Positions 32,571-43,100 of a stretch of 64,000 bases of DNA are shown here, piece after piece (positions within the stretch are counted from its first letter, which is position 1; each line of letters begins with the position of its first letter). The notes beneath the pieces are model-generated. The model had not been told where the DNA came from. It ran no database searches and saw only the letters and a program-made list of their open reading frames with translations. Where the stretch lies: assembly GCF_030908545.1 (NCBI RefSeq), contig NZ_CP133083.1, forward strand, positions 2,365,691 through 2,429,690, in the 5' to 3' direction. Both the position numbers and the translations under genes were made by a program. This DNA is from Nitrosomonas sp. sh817. GTDB lineage: Bacteria > Pseudomonadota > Gammaproteobacteria > Burkholderiales > Nitrosomonadaceae.

Positions 32571-34007
32571 TTAAATCCCCGTCCCGCCCACTGTCAGGCC
32601 GTCGACGCGCAAGGTTGGCTGCCCGACGCCGACCGGCACACTTTGACCTTCTTTGCCGCAGGTGCCCACCCCCGGATCCAGCAGCATATCATTCCCGATC
32701 ATGGAAACCCGGGTCAACACATCTGGGCCGTTACCAATTAAAGTAGCGCCTTTAACCGGGTAAGTAATTTTGCCGTCTTCAATCATATAGGCTTCCGCAG
32801 CCGAAAAAACAAATTTCCCGCTGGTAATGTCAACCTGACCACCGCCGAAATTGGCCGCATACAATCCATGTTTCACCGACGCGATAATCTCAGCGGGATC
32901 TTTATCGCCGTTCAACATATAAGTGTTGGTCATACGTGGCATCGGGATATGTGCGAAAGATTCTCTCCGGCCATTGCCGGTGACCGGCAAATCCATCAGC
33001 CGGGCATTTAAACTGTCCTGCAAATAGCCTCGCAGTATGCCATCTTCTATCAATACCGTACATTGCGTCGGATTGCCTTCGTCATCGATATTCAACGATC
33101 CGCGCCGCCGGGGAATGGTGCCGTCGTCGACCACGGTAACGCCGGGTGCCGCCACGCGCTGCCCAACACGCCCGGAAAATGCCGAACTTCCCTTGCGGTT
33201 AAAGTCACCTTCCAATCCGTGGCCAATCGCTTCGTGCAGCAGTATCCCGGGCCAACCGCTACCCAACACGACCGTCATCGTGCCGGCGGGCGCCGGACGC
33301 GCATCCAAATTGACCACTGCCTGATGAACCGCTTCCCTGGCGTAGCCCTGCAAAATTTCATCAGTAAAATATTCATAGCCGAAGCGCCCGCCGCCGCCAG
33401 CCACCCCTTGCTCACGCCGGCCTTTTTCTTCGGCGATTACCTGCAACGACAACCGGACCAAAGGCCTGACATCGGCTGCCAGCATGCCGTCGCTTCGAGC
33501 GACCAGAATGACTTCGTACTCACCCGCCAGCGACGCAACCACTTGCGTAATCCTGGGATCGAGCTGCCGGGTAAAACGTTCCACCTTTTCCAATAATGCT
33601 ACTTTTTCTGCGTCCTTCAGGCTCGCGATCGGATCTTCAGGCAAATACAACTGCGTCCGTTGATCCAGCGCGTTCCGCTTTGCTATTTGAACCGCATGCG
33701 AACGTCCTTGGCTCGCAATTGCGCGTGTCGCTTGGGCGGCTGACACCAGCGCCGGCATGCTGATATCATCGGAATAGGCAAAACCGGTTTTCTCACCGCA
33801 AACCGCACGAACGCCAACCCCTTGGTCGATATTGAAACTACCCGACTTCACGATACCTTCTTCCAGCATCCAGCCTTCAGAGCGGCTATATTGAAAATAG
33901 AGATCCGCGTAATCGATCCGATGAGACAATAACTGCGCCATCACTTGCTGCAAGCCCGAGGCATCCAAATCGTAAGGCATTAGCAAGCTGCGATTGGCAA
34001 TCGCCAT
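32571..34007 (-). CDS. tldD: metalloprotease TldD
   Basis: About 478 residues. With TldE/PmbA it forms a zinc protease acting on peptides such as microcins and modified peptides. The metal site [11 protein letters not shown] is intact, as are [13 protein letters not shown] and the C-terminal [21 protein letters not shown]. The start at ATG 34007 (after AGAGAT) gives the usual length; an upstream ATG at 34043 has no Shine-Dalgarno. TldE is not in the window. The nitrilase-family gene is upstream on the same strand. Confidence 0.95.
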   Translation of the reverse strand: MAIANRSLLMPYDLDASGLQQVMAQLLSHRIDYADLYFQYSRSEGWMLEEGIVKSGSFNIDQGVGVRAVCGEKTGFAYSDDISMPALVSAAQATRAIASQGRSHAVQIAKRNALDQRTQLYLPEDPIASLKDAEKVALLEKVERFTRQLDPRITQVVASLAGEYEVILVARSDGMLAADVRPLVRLSLQVIAEEKGRREQGVAGGGGRFGYEYFTDEILQGYAREAVHQAVVNLDARPAPAGTMTVVLGSGWPGILLHEAIGHGLEGDFNRKGSSAFSGRVGQRVAAPGVTVVDDGTIPRRRGSLNIDDEGNPTQCTVLIEDGILRGYLQDSLNARLMDLPVTGNGRRESFAHIPMPRMTNTYMLNGDKDPAEIIASVKHGLYAANFGGGQVDITSGKFVFSAAEAYMIEDGKITYPVKGATLIGNGPDVLTRVSMIGNDMLLDPGVGTCGKEGQSVPVGVGQPTLRVDGLTVGGTGI

Positions 34008-34108
34008 AAAATCTCTATTTTCAGTGCTACCGTCAATGTTCATAATTGTAATTCAAATAGTCTAGCTGCAACCGCAAATAAATTGCTCATGATACCGAAT
34101 CTTTACGC

Positions 34109-34972
34109 TTAGCAGGGTTGTAAAATCCGATGATCCAGCGCGGGCAGATTGGCTCGCAAACTCGATTGATAATCGGGGTCGATCGTCGCCACAACCGCGC
34201 CGGAACCGCGCGGCAAGCGTTCGATCACTACTCCCCACGGATCGACAATCATGCTATCGCCATTGGTTTCCCGCCCATTCACATGATAACCGCCTTGTCC
34301 TGGCGCAATAACATACGCCATGTTTTCGACGGCGCGCGCGCGCACCAGAACTTCCCAATGCGCCTTTCCGGTAATCGCTGTAAATGCCGCTGGCGCCAGG
34401 ATAATATCAACTTTATCCATCAGCCGGAACAATTCCGGAAACCGCAGATCGTAGCATATCGACAAGCCGATTCGCCCGAAAGGGGAGTTTACCGTGACTA
34501 CTTTATCCCCCGCCTTGATGGTTTTTTCCTCAGCATAACGTTCATGCCCCAGTTGCAAACCGAACAAATGAATTTTGTCGTAACGGGCTACTTGCTGGCC
34601 GTCATCCGCATAAACCAGACAACTATTATAAACTTTATCAGGATCCGGCGAAGCCAGCGGCACCGACCCCCCCACCAGCCAGATTCCTAAACGTCTTGCG
34701 GTGTCACTTAGAAATTTCTGAATTTGTCCTTCCCCCGGCTGCTCCCGCACCGCCAGTTTATCGGTATCCTTCATGCCCATGATGCAAAAATATTCAGGCA
34801 GCACAACCAATTTGGCGCCACGGCCAACTGCGTCCTCAATCAGCCGCGCAGCTTCTTCGAGATTGGCGGATACGCTCGGACCCGAAGCCATTTGTATTGC
34901 GGCCACACAGAAACCCTTATCGGCGTCTTTATCAATCTTCGATGGATCGCTTTTAATTGTATTTTTCAACAT
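34109..34972 (-). CDS. carbon-nitrogen hydrolase (Nit1/YbeM-like amidase)
   Basis: 287 residues. The catalytic Glu (VVLPEYFC), Lys (RYDKIHLFG) and Cys (GLSICYDLRFPELF) of the nitrilase superfamily are all present. Close to the Nit1 group that hydrolyses deaminated glutathione, a metabolite-repair activity; substrate inferred from family only. Upstream of tldD, the usual position in these bacteria. Its start has AGAGAAGT upstream. The 243-bp gap to glnE holds promoter DNA only. Confidence 0.88.
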   Translation of the reverse strand: MLKNTIKSDPSKIDKDADKGFCVAAIQMASGPSVSANLEEAARLIEDAVGRGAKLVVLPEYFCIMGMKDTDKLAVREQPGEGQIQKFLSDTARRLGIWLVGGSVPLASPDPDKVYNSCLVYADDGQQVARYDKIHLFGLQLGHERYAEEKTIKAGDKVVTVNSPFGRIGLSICYDLRFPELFRLMDKVDIILAPAAFTAITGKAHWEVLVRARAVENMAYVIAPGQGGYHVNGRETNGDSMIVDPWGVVIERLPRGSGAVVATIDPDYQSSLRANLPALDHRILQPC

Positions 34973-35215
34973 ACTTCTCTTTCTCTGGTTCAGATTTCCA
35001 GAAAATCTTAATTAAAAAAATATCTTGTGGATATTCAAAAAATAAATTCTATTATCAATCACTTCCGGTATATGCATCATGCACGGCACCGAATCGGTGT
35101 TACCCAACCCGGATTCTAGCATTTAAGTAGGAAAACGTTCTATTTCGTTTTATTCACCATGCCAACCGTCACTTTCCTGTAAGCTTATTGATTATTTTAT
35201 TGCTCATGACGGTCT

Positions 35216-37999
35216 ATGAGACATCACGATCACTCGCCAGAAGCCATTCTTGCCGCCGCGCTGCCTTCCAGCCGCTATGCGCAGCGGTTATTGGATAGCG
35301 AGCCAGTCCGAAAAACCGCCTTGTTGGAAAATCTGCATTCCCCTTTCGATAGAAAAGAAATGCAAGATCATCTCGAATTGAAATCCGTACAAATCGCGGA
35401 CGAAGAAAGCTTAAATACCGTATTACGGGATCTACGCAAACAAGTCATCCTTCGATTGGCGATCCGGGATATCAGCGGCCAAGCGGATTTAGCGGAAGTA
35501 ATGACCTGCATGACCGATCTGGCCGAGGTCACGATCAATTGCGCCCTCAAATTCCACGAAATGTGGCTTACACAACCGCACCGTTTCGGATCGCCACGGG
35601 GTGAAAACAGTCATTCGGTTCAGCATCTGCTGGTGGTCGCCATGGGCAAACTCGGCGGTGGAGAATTGAATGTCTCATCCGACGTCGATTTGATCTTCGT
35701 ATATCCGGAAGATGGCGAAACCGATGGCGCCAAATCCATTTCGAATCACGAATTCTTCGCGCGCCTCGGACGCAAGTTAATCGCCAGTCTCAATGATTTT
35801 ACCGCGGACGGTTATGTATTCCGGGTTGATATGCGGCTCCGCCCGCATGGAGAAAACAGTCCTTTAGCCATCAGCTTCCCGATGCTGGAGGAATATTTCA
35901 TCAAGCAAGGCCGGGAATGGGAACGCCATGCCTGGATCAAGGGACGCGTGATCGCCGGCGGCATCGATAGCGAATCCATTTTGATGGAACAAATTGTCAG
36001 ACCCTTCGTATTCCGCAAGTATCTGGATTTTAATGCATACGAATCGATGCGCCGCCTCCACGCGCAACTGCGCAAGGAAGTCGAACGCCGCGAACTGCAC
36101 GACAATATCAAATTGGGACCGGGCGGTATCCGCGAAATCGAATTTATCACACAAGTTTTCCAATTAATCCGCGGCGGGCGGGATGTCGATTTATGCATCC
36201 GCCCTACCCTCGGCGTTCTGCAACGGCTTCAAAAAAAACAGCAATTACCGAAACAAGCGGTATCCGAGCTTATCGGGGCTTATTGCTTTTTACGGAAACT
36301 CGAACACCGCTTGCAATATCTGGATGACCAGCAAACTCAAACCTTGCCATTGAACCCCGAGGATCAACAACGCATCGCCAGCGCGATGGGCTTCAGCGGC
36401 TACGAGCGGTTCATGCAACAATTGGACAGACACCGGAGTGACGTAACGCGTCACTTTGAGCTCATTTTTGCCACACCCCGGAAATCTCCCTCGCATGACA
36501 TGCTGGCCTATTTATGGCAAGCCGAAGCGCACGATACCTCGCAAACGGAAGCCGCCGCAACGCAATTGAGTACCATGGGTTTTACCGAACCCGAAAAAAT
36601 CTCGGAACGGATCCGCTCGTTTTATCAAGATAATGCCTATCAGCATCTCGCCGAATCGAGCCAGCAACAAATCATTACGTTGATACCCATGCTCATTGAA
36701 ACCGCTTCGGAACATCCGCCGGTCGACATCACGCTGGAACGCATGCTGCAATTACTCGAAAAAATCAGCACCCAATCTTCTTACTTGGCGTTGCTGCTGG
36801 AGCATCCACATACCTTGCAGCGCGTCGCGGGAATCGCCTCCATCAGTCAATGGGCAAGCGATTATCTGGGGCGCCACCCGATCCTGCTGGATGAATTGTT
36901 GCGCCAAGCTGAACCGCATCCGGTTCCGGATTGGAAAGTACTCAATAACGAATTGATCTACCAATTGAATCATGTCAACAATCCGAAAAATGACGTGATC
37001 GAATGGCAAATGGACGTTTTGCGGCACTTCCAGCATGCGCAAGTATTCCGCCTGCTGGTTACCGATCTCGAAGGTTCCTTGCAATTGGAAACGTTGAGTG
37101 ATCATCTGACCGCATTGGCCGATCTGGTACTGGACAATGTGCTGAATCTTGCCTGGTCCGGTTTGAAGAAACGCCACCGTGAAAACCCAGCTTTTGCAGT
37201 GATCGGTTACGGCAAACTGGGAGGCAAGGAACTCGGCTACGCATCCGATCTCGACATGGTATTTCTATACGACGATGACCATCCCGACGCAGCGGAAATC
37301 TATACCAAGCTCGGACAAAGCATCAACGCCTGGCTGACCCGCCACACATCCGCCGGGCTCCTGTATGAAACCGATCTGCGTCTGCGCCCGAACGGCGCTT
37401 CCGGCTTGCTGGTCAGCTCGATGGAAGCATTCGCGCAATATCAGCATCAACAAGCCTGGGTATGGGAGCATCAAGCGCTGACCCGTGCTCGATTCGTTGT
37501 CGGCGATCCGCACGTCGGTGATGTTTTTGAGCAGACGCGAAAAGAAATTTTGTGCAAGCAACGCAACCTGACCGGACTTAAGCAGGAAATATTGAAAATG
37601 CGTGAAAAGATGCTGGAAGCGCATCCCAATCCGACCGCGTTGTTTGACATCAAGCATGATCGCGGCGGTATCATAGACGTCGAGTTTATCGTGCAATATC
37701 TGGTGCTCGGCTACTCGAATCAGTATCCGGAACTCACCGGCAACATCGGGAATATCGCGCTTTTAAAACTTGCGGGAGAGCTGGGACTCATAGAAAAAAT
37801 CACTGCGGAAAAAACGCGATCGGCCTATCGCGAATTCCGGCGCATCCAGCACCGGCAGCGTTTGAATGGCGAAGCGGATATGGCCGGCAGTGCGCCGGTG
37901 GATAGCCAAGCACAAAAATTCACCCGGGTTGAAGACAGCCCTTTGAAAGAGGATCGCAAAGCGGTACTGGCGCTATGGAAAGAAGTTTTTGGAAACTAA
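35216..37999 (+). CDS. glnE: glutamine synthetase adenylyltransferase/deadenylylase
   Basis: 927 residues with two nucleotidyltransferase domains: an N-terminal one near residue 143 (GKLGGGELNVSSDVDLIFVY; D-x-D), which removes AMP, and a C-terminal one near residue 664 (GKLGGKELGYASDLDMVFLY), which adds AMP to glutamine synthetase. A linker and GlnD-UR-like helical regions lie between and after. It tunes nitrogen assimilation according to PII, which is important in an ammonia oxidiser. Starts at ATG 35216; no other in-frame start is as good. Confidence 0.96.
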   Translation: MRHHDHSPEAILAAALPSSRYAQRLLDSEPVRKTALLENLHSPFDRKEMQDHLELKSVQIADEESLNTVLRDLRKQVILRLAIRDISGQADLAEVMTCMTDLAEVTINCALKFHEMWLTQPHRFGSPRGENSHSVQHLLVVAMGKLGGGELNVSSDVDLIFVYPEDGETDGAKSISNHEFFARLGRKLIASLNDFTADGYVFRVDMRLRPHGENSPLAISFPMLEEYFIKQGREWERHAWIKGRVIAGGIDSESILMEQIVRPFVFRKYLDFNAYESMRRLHAQLRKEVERRELHDNIKLGPGGIREIEFITQVFQLIRGGRDVDLCIRPTLGVLQRLQKKQQLPKQAVSELIGAYCFLRKLEHRLQYLDDQQTQTLPLNPEDQQRIASAMGFSGYERFMQQLDRHRSDVTRHFELIFATPRKSPSHDMLAYLWQAEAHDTSQTEAAATQLSTMGFTEPEKISERIRSFYQDNAYQHLAESSQQQIITLIPMLIETASEHPPVDITLERMLQLLEKISTQSSYLALLLEHPHTLQRVAGIASISQWASDYLGRHPILLDELLRQAEPHPVPDWKVLNNELIYQLNHVNNPKNDVIEWQMDVLRHFQHAQVFRLLVTDLEGSLQLETLSDHLTALADLVLDNVLNLAWSGLKKRHRENPAFAVIGYGKLGGKELGYASDLDMVFLYDDDHPDAAEIYTKLGQSINAWLTRHTSAGLLYETDLRLRPNGASGLLVSSMEAFAQYQHQQAWVWEHQALTRARFVVGDPHVGDVFEQTRKEILCKQRNLTGLKQEILKMREKMLEAHPNPTALFDIKHDRGGIIDVEFIVQYLVLGYSNQYPELTGNIGNIALLKLAGELGLIEKITAEKTRSAYREFRRIQHRQRLNGEADMAGSAPVDSQAQKFTRVEDSPLKEDRKAVLALWKEVFGN

Positions 38000-38131
38000 T
38001 GCATTGTATTAAATATACTTTTCACTCAGCGATGAATTTAAGCTGATCTTCATATCTGAATTAATCATAAATTACTTGAAATAAAACTGATAACCATTGA
38101 ATATTAAATAGAAATTATTTTTTCGAAATTC

Positions 38132-38147
38132 TGGCACGAATTCTGCT
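38132..38147 (+). promoter_or_regulatory. sigma-54-type promoter of the pilin gene
   Basis: TGGCAC-GAATT-CTGCT matches the -24/-12 consensus TGGCAC-N5-TTGCA/T except for one base. It lies about 60 bp before the pilin ATG, the place where PilR/sigma-54-driven pilin promoters normally occur. The rest of the 208-bp gap is AT-rich. Confidence 0.65.
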
Positions 38148-38207
38148 ATCGATTCAATACACACACATCGGGTGTGTCCTACTCACAACCAAAAAGGAGA
38201 ACTGCAA

Positions 38208-38657
38208 ATGCAAAACGTACAAAAAGGTTTTACCCTGATCGAGTTAATGATTGTTGTGGCCATTATTGGTATTTTGGCAGCGGTCGCGGTGCCTGCTTAT
38301 CAGAATTACGCATTAAAGGCAAAATATACAGAAGTAATTAATGCAACAGCAGGCATTAAAGCCGGTATTGAAGTATGTGTACAAGAAGGTAACTGCTTTA
38401 ATGCAGGCGGCCCTGCAATACAAAGCGTTGCTTTTGGTGCTTTTGGATTGATACCGGCAGCTCCTGTAGCCAGCACTTTCTTAAATGGTGTCGTTGTTAC
38501 GGCCGCCGGTCAAATTACAGCTACTGCCACAGCGGTTCAAGGCTTGAATAGTGAAACTTATATCCTAACGCCCGCCGTCGACGCACAAGGAAAAGTTACA
38601 TGGACAGTAAATGCAGCAAGTACCTGCCGTACTCGTGCTGCAGGTGCAATATGCTAA
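38208..38657 (+). CDS. pilA: type IV pilin (PilA/PilE-like)
   Basis: 149-residue prepilin, the main subunit of type IV pili. Prepilin peptidase site [30 protein letters not shown], with Glu5 of the mature protein and the long N-terminal helix. Two cysteine pairs (CVQEGNC in the middle and [10 protein letters not shown] at the end) can form disulfides. The start is placed at ATG 38208, 5-6 bases after AAAGGAGA; the longer frame from 38172 would put 12 residues in front of the leader. A terminator follows at 38679. Confidence 0.93.
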   Translation: MQNVQKGFTLIELMIVVAIIGILAAVAVPAYQNYALKAKYTEVINATAGIKAGIEVCVQEGNCFNAGGPAIQSVAFGAFGLIPAAPVASTFLNGVVVTAAGQITATATAVQGLNSETYILTPAVDAQGKVTWTVNAASTCRTRAAGAIC

Positions 38658-38678
38658 AGCATAATTAGGTTCTAAACA

Positions 38679-38708
38679 AAAAACCGCCTATCGTGGGCGG
38701 TTTTTTTA
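38679..38708. terminator. intrinsic terminator after the pilin gene
   Basis: A-tract, stem CCGCC (38684-38688) and GGCGG (38696-38700) extended by the flanking A/T tracts, then a run of seven T. Also overlaps the end of the opposing PilB-like gene, so it works both ways. Confidence 0.85.
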
Positions 38709-41090
38709 TTTAATACACACCACCCGCACCTGATGCATATCAGTAACCCCTTGTAACACCTTCTCAATCCCATCTTGTTTTAGCGTTCGCATCCCATCAC
38801 CCAACGCTGTTACCAGCATTTCCGCCACACGCACGCGCTCCTGTACATTCTTTTTGAGCGCATCGGTCGCGGTCATCAGCTCGTGCAACCCGACCCGTCC
38901 GGCATAACCGGTACCAACGCATTCGTTGCATCCGACAGCTTTGTAAAGCGTAATTCGGCCCTGATCGTCACCGTATTGCTGGATCCATTGCGCGCGAATT
39001 TCACGCAGCGCGGTCTCGGGATCGGCTTTGAAACGATCAATATTTCTCAATTCCACGCAATATTCGTCTAACAAGGTATCGACTTCCTGTTCGCTGGCGA
39101 CATAGGCTTCCTTACAATGTTTACATAACCGTTTCGCTAACCGTTGCGCCAACACACCGAGCAATGCATCGGCAAAGTTAAACGGATCCATGCCCATATC
39201 CAGCAAACGGATCACCGATTCCGGCGCGCTGTTGGTATGCAAGGTCGCCAAAACCAAGTGGCCGGTCAATGATGCTTCAATGCCGATGCTGGTGGTTTCC
39301 TTGTCGCGCATCTCGCCGACCATGATGATATCCGGATCCGCCCGCAGAAAGGAACGCATGATGACCGGAAAAGTGAGTCCCGCTTTGACGTTGATCTGCA
39401 CCTGCCGCAAACCTTTCTGGGTGATCTCCACCGGATCTTCCGCCGTCCAGATCTTGGTATCGTTCTGATTCAGATATTTTAAAACGGAATGCAGCGTCGT
39501 CGTTTTACCGGAGCCGGTCGGGCCGCACACAAAAAATAACCCGTAAGGTTTGCTGATGATACTTTTCAGCTCCTTCAGGTTATGCTCTGTAAACCCCATG
39601 TTTTCCAATGGAATCGGCTCGCCCGCGGCCAGAATCCGCATCACCACGTCCTCCATGCCGCCCGCCGATGGAATCGTCGCCACCCGCAACTCGATATCCA
39701 GCGGCGCGAACTTCTTGAACTTGATTTTGCCGTCCTGCGGTTTGCGCTTCTCCGATATATCCAGATCGCACATGATCTTGATCCGTGTAATCAGCGGATT
39801 CCGGTAGCCGGCTGGAATCTCGATATAAGGCATCAGCGAGCCATCCTTGCGGAAACGGATTTTGGTTTTTTCCTTGCCGGGAAAAGGCTCGATATGAATA
39901 TCCGAGACTCCCTGTTTATAAGCATCGATGATGATTTTATTGACGAGCTTGACTAATTCGTTGTCGGAAGCCGCAGAAGACTCTTCTTTGTCGTTATCAG
40001 TTTCTTCGGTATCAATCGATTCCCCTTGAAGACCGACGAGCATCTCATTGATATCGCCCGAATCGATTTCGTCGCCGCCATAAAATTGCTTCACCGTTTC
40101 ATCAAATTCCCGTTTGGTGGTGACGGTATAGATAATTTTATTTTTCGGAAAAATAGTATTGGCAATGCGCTGTGTTTTAACGCGCTCGGGGTCCAGCGTT
40201 AAAATCACCAAGCCATCTTTGGTGTCGTCAATCGGCAGAATCGCGTTACTTTCGACATAATCCCTTTTTAGATTTTTCAGCAGTTCCGCCGGTTTTACAC
40301 GATCAGCTTTAAAAGGCTCGTATTTCACCGCGAAGAAAGAAGCAAGCGCTTTTCCAATAACCGGCAATCCGATCTGAAATTCATCGAGCAGGATATCTTC
40401 CAGATCGCACCCCTTTTTGCGTGCCGAGCGGGCGGCCAGTTCCAGTTCCGCCGCGGAAATTGTTGCATCCAGCACCAGATAATCATATTTCGATTTCAGC
40501 AGTTGCGCGGGTTTTTCCGGCTGTTTAAGAGCGCCCGAAACCGCACGGCAAATTTCGGTGACACCTTGCACAATCTCAGACGGAAAGGCTTGATTGCTTT
40601 TATGATTGATTGCCTGAACAATGCCTATCAATGCTTGGTTTTCCTGGTTCAATATTGGCGCAACCAGCATTTGCTTGGTTCGATAGCCGGTACGTTTGTC
40701 GGCTTCATTGGAAAAAACCAGTTGCGCATCAATACGCTTCAATTCACTTTTGTTGTAAACATCTTCGATATTGAGCGTTTTCTTTTGCAGACCGGCATGC
40801 CCCATGATACTGGTTTCTGTTACCGGAATTTTCAGGTCCTGAAAAGTATCAATTCCGGTTTTTACCCGCGTGATGAAGAACGATTTATCGTCGCTCAATG
40901 CATAAATCGTTAACCGATCCGCATTAAACAGCGCACGGATATCTTTACTCGCCTCCACCATGATTTCATCAACATTGTTCGCGGCCTGAATCTTAGCGAT
41001 CACTGCTTGCAGGTTTTTGGAGAAATCCTGTGCAGGAATGCTATTGGGGATATTTTTTTGTTTAAGCAGCGTTGGTGCAGGTGTACTCAT
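38706..41090 (-). CDS. GAF-domain PilB/GspE-type secretion ATPase
   Basis: 794 residues. An N-terminal GAF domain (about 25-190) is followed by a GspE N-terminal domain (about 200-340) and then the ATPase. The ATPase has Walker A GPTGSGKTT (near residue 523), an Asp/His box (EDPVE, LATLHTNS), and a zinc-binding pair of CxxC motifs (LCKHC and CNEC). Extension ATPases drive pilus assembly or type II secretion. The added GAF domain is unusual and may sense a small ligand. Convergent with the pilin gene and followed by the MBL-fold gene in a tandem run; no pilC or pilD is near. Confidence 0.88.
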   Translation of the reverse strand: MSTPAPTLLKQKNIPNSIPAQDFSKNLQAVIAKIQAANNVDEIMVEASKDIRALFNADRLTIYALSDDKSFFITRVKTGIDTFQDLKIPVTETSIMGHAGLQKKTLNIEDVYNKSELKRIDAQLVFSNEADKRTGYRTKQMLVAPILNQENQALIGIVQAINHKSNQAFPSEIVQGVTEICRAVSGALKQPEKPAQLLKSKYDYLVLDATISAAELELAARSARKKGCDLEDILLDEFQIGLPVIGKALASFFAVKYEPFKADRVKPAELLKNLKRDYVESNAILPIDDTKDGLVILTLDPERVKTQRIANTIFPKNKIIYTVTTKREFDETVKQFYGGDEIDSGDINEMLVGLQGESIDTEETDNDKEESSAASDNELVKLVNKIIIDAYKQGVSDIHIEPFPGKEKTKIRFRKDGSLMPYIEIPAGYRNPLITRIKIMCDLDISEKRKPQDGKIKFKKFAPLDIELRVATIPSAGGMEDVVMRILAAGEPIPLENMGFTEHNLKELKSIISKPYGLFFVCGPTGSGKTTTLHSVLKYLNQNDTKIWTAEDPVEITQKGLRQVQINVKAGLTFPVIMRSFLRADPDIIMVGEMRDKETTSIGIEASLTGHLVLATLHTNSAPESVIRLLDMGMDPFNFADALLGVLAQRLAKRLCKHCKEAYVASEQEVDTLLDEYCVELRNIDRFKADPETALREIRAQWIQQYGDDQGRITLYKAVGCNECVGTGYAGRVGLHELMTATDALKKNVQERVRVAEMLVTALGDGMRTLKQDGIEKVLQGVTDMHQVRVVCIK

Positions 41091-41101
41091 AAAATCGCTT
41101 C

Positions 41102-41866
41102 CTAAAATTCAAGTGATTGATTGTTTTCCAATCGTCTCGGATGAAATCTTGCCAGGCATTGCCGGATTTCGTTCATGGTGATATCCGCTTCGCCGGGCTT
41201 TAAATGTGAAATTAAAATTTCCGCTTCACCCTCCAGCTTTTCCAATTCTTCCATCAATAAACTGGGACAAAGATGTTTGGATCGGATGGCGATTGCTCTT
41301 TTTTCATTACAAAAAGCGGATTCAATGATCAAATACTTTAAATTCGAGATTTTATTCACGATCGGCCAGAATGCGTCATGTGTGGTGGTATCGCCGGTAA
41401 AAACAAGGCTGGCATGACCGGAATCCAATTGATAACCTACTGCCGGAACAGTGTGATTCGCCGGAAGCGGTATGATTTTCCGGCCATTCAGAGCGACAGC
41501 TTGTCCCGGCAATAGCGCTTCATAGCGCATATAAGGGAAATCCGCATCCGGAATTTTTGTGAAATCCGGCCATAAGTGCCAATTAAATAAATGTTTCTGC
41601 AGTACCGTCAGCGTCGCTTGAATGGCATGAACGGTCAACGGTTTCGTGCGTAATGAACCGACCGTATCCACCAGAAAAGGAATGAAAGCCACATGATCCA
41701 AATGTGCGTGCGTCACAAAAACGTGATCAATCTTGGTCATCTCTTCGACACTCAGATTTCCGACCCCCGTCCCGGCGTCAATCAGGATATCGTTATCCAG
41801 TAGCATCGCCGTGGTTTGCGCCCCACCGCCGATACCGCCGCTGCATCCCAAAATTCTCAGTTTCAA
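41102..41866 (-). CDS. metallo-beta-lactamase-fold phosphodiesterase-like protein
   Basis: 254 residues, metal-dependent hydrolase. The THAHLDH motif (H53, H55, D57, H58) binds two metals; further His residues are in PANHTVPAVGY and HLKPGEA. It resembles class II cyclic-nucleotide phosphodiesterases, so it may degrade cAMP or a related nucleotide; the substrate is inferred. 11 bp from the PilB-like gene on the same strand. Confidence 0.8.
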   Translation of the reverse strand: MKLRILGCSGGIGGGAQTTAMLLDNDILIDAGTGVGNLSVEEMTKIDHVFVTHAHLDHVAFIPFLVDTVGSLRTKPLTVHAIQATLTVLQKHLFNWHLWPDFTKIPDADFPYMRYEALLPGQAVALNGRKIIPLPANHTVPAVGYQLDSGHASLVFTGDTTTHDAFWPIVNKISNLKYLIIESAFCNEKRAIAIRSKHLCPSLLMEELEKLEGEAEILISHLKPGEADITMNEIRQCLARFHPRRLENNQSLEF

Positions 41867-41887
41867 CGGACTAGCCCAGAGAAAGAA

Positions 41888-42313
41888 TTATTTAACCAGT
41901 AAGACGGGTATCTGCGACAGCTGCATCACTTTGCTGGTCACGGACCCCAAAAGTAATCCTTTTAAACCACCTCTACCGCGTGGCCCCATTACGATCAGAT
42001 CATATTGCTTTTCGGTGGCAAATCGCACGATCATCTCAGCCGGATCACCCACCGTAATATGAAACTGGTAAGCAATCCCGGCCTGATCCAATATGTCGCG
42101 AGCTTCATGCAGGTTTTTCAAGCCTTCCTCTTGATGATATTGCTTGATATCCGCTTGATTGATGAATAATGACACATTTCCATCGAGCGGATATTGAACA
42201 TTAAGCAGATGAAACTCCGGTATTTCCTTGTACCAATCGAGCAATTGAATAAAATCAGCTACAGCTTTTTTCGAGCATTCAGAGCCATCAACAGGCAACA
42301 GTATTTTCAGCAT
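41888..42313 (-). CDS. universal stress protein A family
   Basis: 141 residues. The ATP-binding pattern GPRGRGGLKGLLLGSVTS (G-x-x-G-x9-GS-type) is near the C-terminus; the N-terminal MLKILLPVDGSE is the family start. The exact role is not known. In a closely spaced same-strand row with the MBL protein downstream and TerC upstream. Confidence 0.88.
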   Translation of the reverse strand: MLKILLPVDGSECSKKAVADFIQLLDWYKEIPEFHLLNVQYPLDGNVSLFINQADIKQYHQEEGLKNLHEARDILDQAGIAYQFHITVGDPAEMIVRFATEKQYDLIVMGPRGRGGLKGLLLGSVTSKVMQLSQIPVLLVK

Positions 42314-42338
42314 GATATCCTCTATTTATCTATCCAGG

Positions 42339-43064
42339 TTATTGCCTGGAATTGTCTTCATCGGCCAGATCAACGATCGGTCTCGCTTCAGCCCGCTTAC
42401 GAGCGGCCAGCGTTTTACCGGCGGCAATTACCACGATTGCCATGGCAGCGGGAGCGATCCAGTGCAGAAAATTCGCATTCACATCAACCCATTCCTTGGT
42501 AACCACATCGGTTACCGCCATATCGCCCGCAATCCACCCCAGCAACCCTGCACCGATTGCAATCGTGACCGGATATCGATCCATGACCCTCATTACCAGT
42601 TGACTACCCCAAACGATGATCGGTACGCTGATCACCAATCCAAAAATCACCAAGCTGATTTCGTCCTTTGCCGCCCCCGCAATGGCAATCACATTATCAA
42701 GACTCATCACCGCATCCGCGACGATAATCGTTTTGATAGCGCCCAGCAGCGTGGTGCTGGCGTCTACTTCGTGACTGCCTTCCGATTCAGGCTGTAATAG
42801 CTTGATACCAATCCAAACCAGCAATGCCGCGCCCGCAACCTTCAGATAAGGAATGGTTAGCAGATTCAATGCAAAAAAGATCAGCACAACACGCAGCACA
42901 ATTGCACCTGCGACACCCCAGAAAATCCCGAGCTTGCGCTGCTTATCCGGTAAGCGTCTGCAAGCCAACGCAATGACTACCGCATTGTCGCCACCTAAAA
43001 CGATATCAATCGCAATAATTTGCAGCACGGCTAACCAAAACTGCGGACTATCAAATGCCATCAA
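42339..43064 (-). CDS. TerC-family integral membrane protein
   Basis: 241 residues with seven or so helices. The ALDxxLGGDN-like IDIVLGGDNAVVIALACR at the start and AVMSLDNVIAIAGAA later are the two acidic motifs of TerC/Alx-type metal (manganese) exporters. Ends in a charged cytoplasmic tail. The metal transported is inferred from family only. Confidence 0.88.
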   Translation of the reverse strand: MMAFDSPQFWLAVLQIIAIDIVLGGDNAVVIALACRRLPDKQRKLGIFWGVAGAIVLRVVLIFFALNLLTIPYLKVAGAALLVWIGIKLLQPESEGSHEVDASTTLLGAIKTIIVADAVMSLDNVIAIAGAAKDEISLVIFGLVISVPIIVWGSQLVMRVMDRYPVTIAIGAGLLGWIAGDMAVTDVVTKEWVDVNANFLHWIAPAAMAIVVIAAGKTLAARKRAEARPIVDLADEDNSRQ

Positions 43065-43100
43065 CTTTCCTAAGAAATATTTAATTAAGTATGGGAAATG

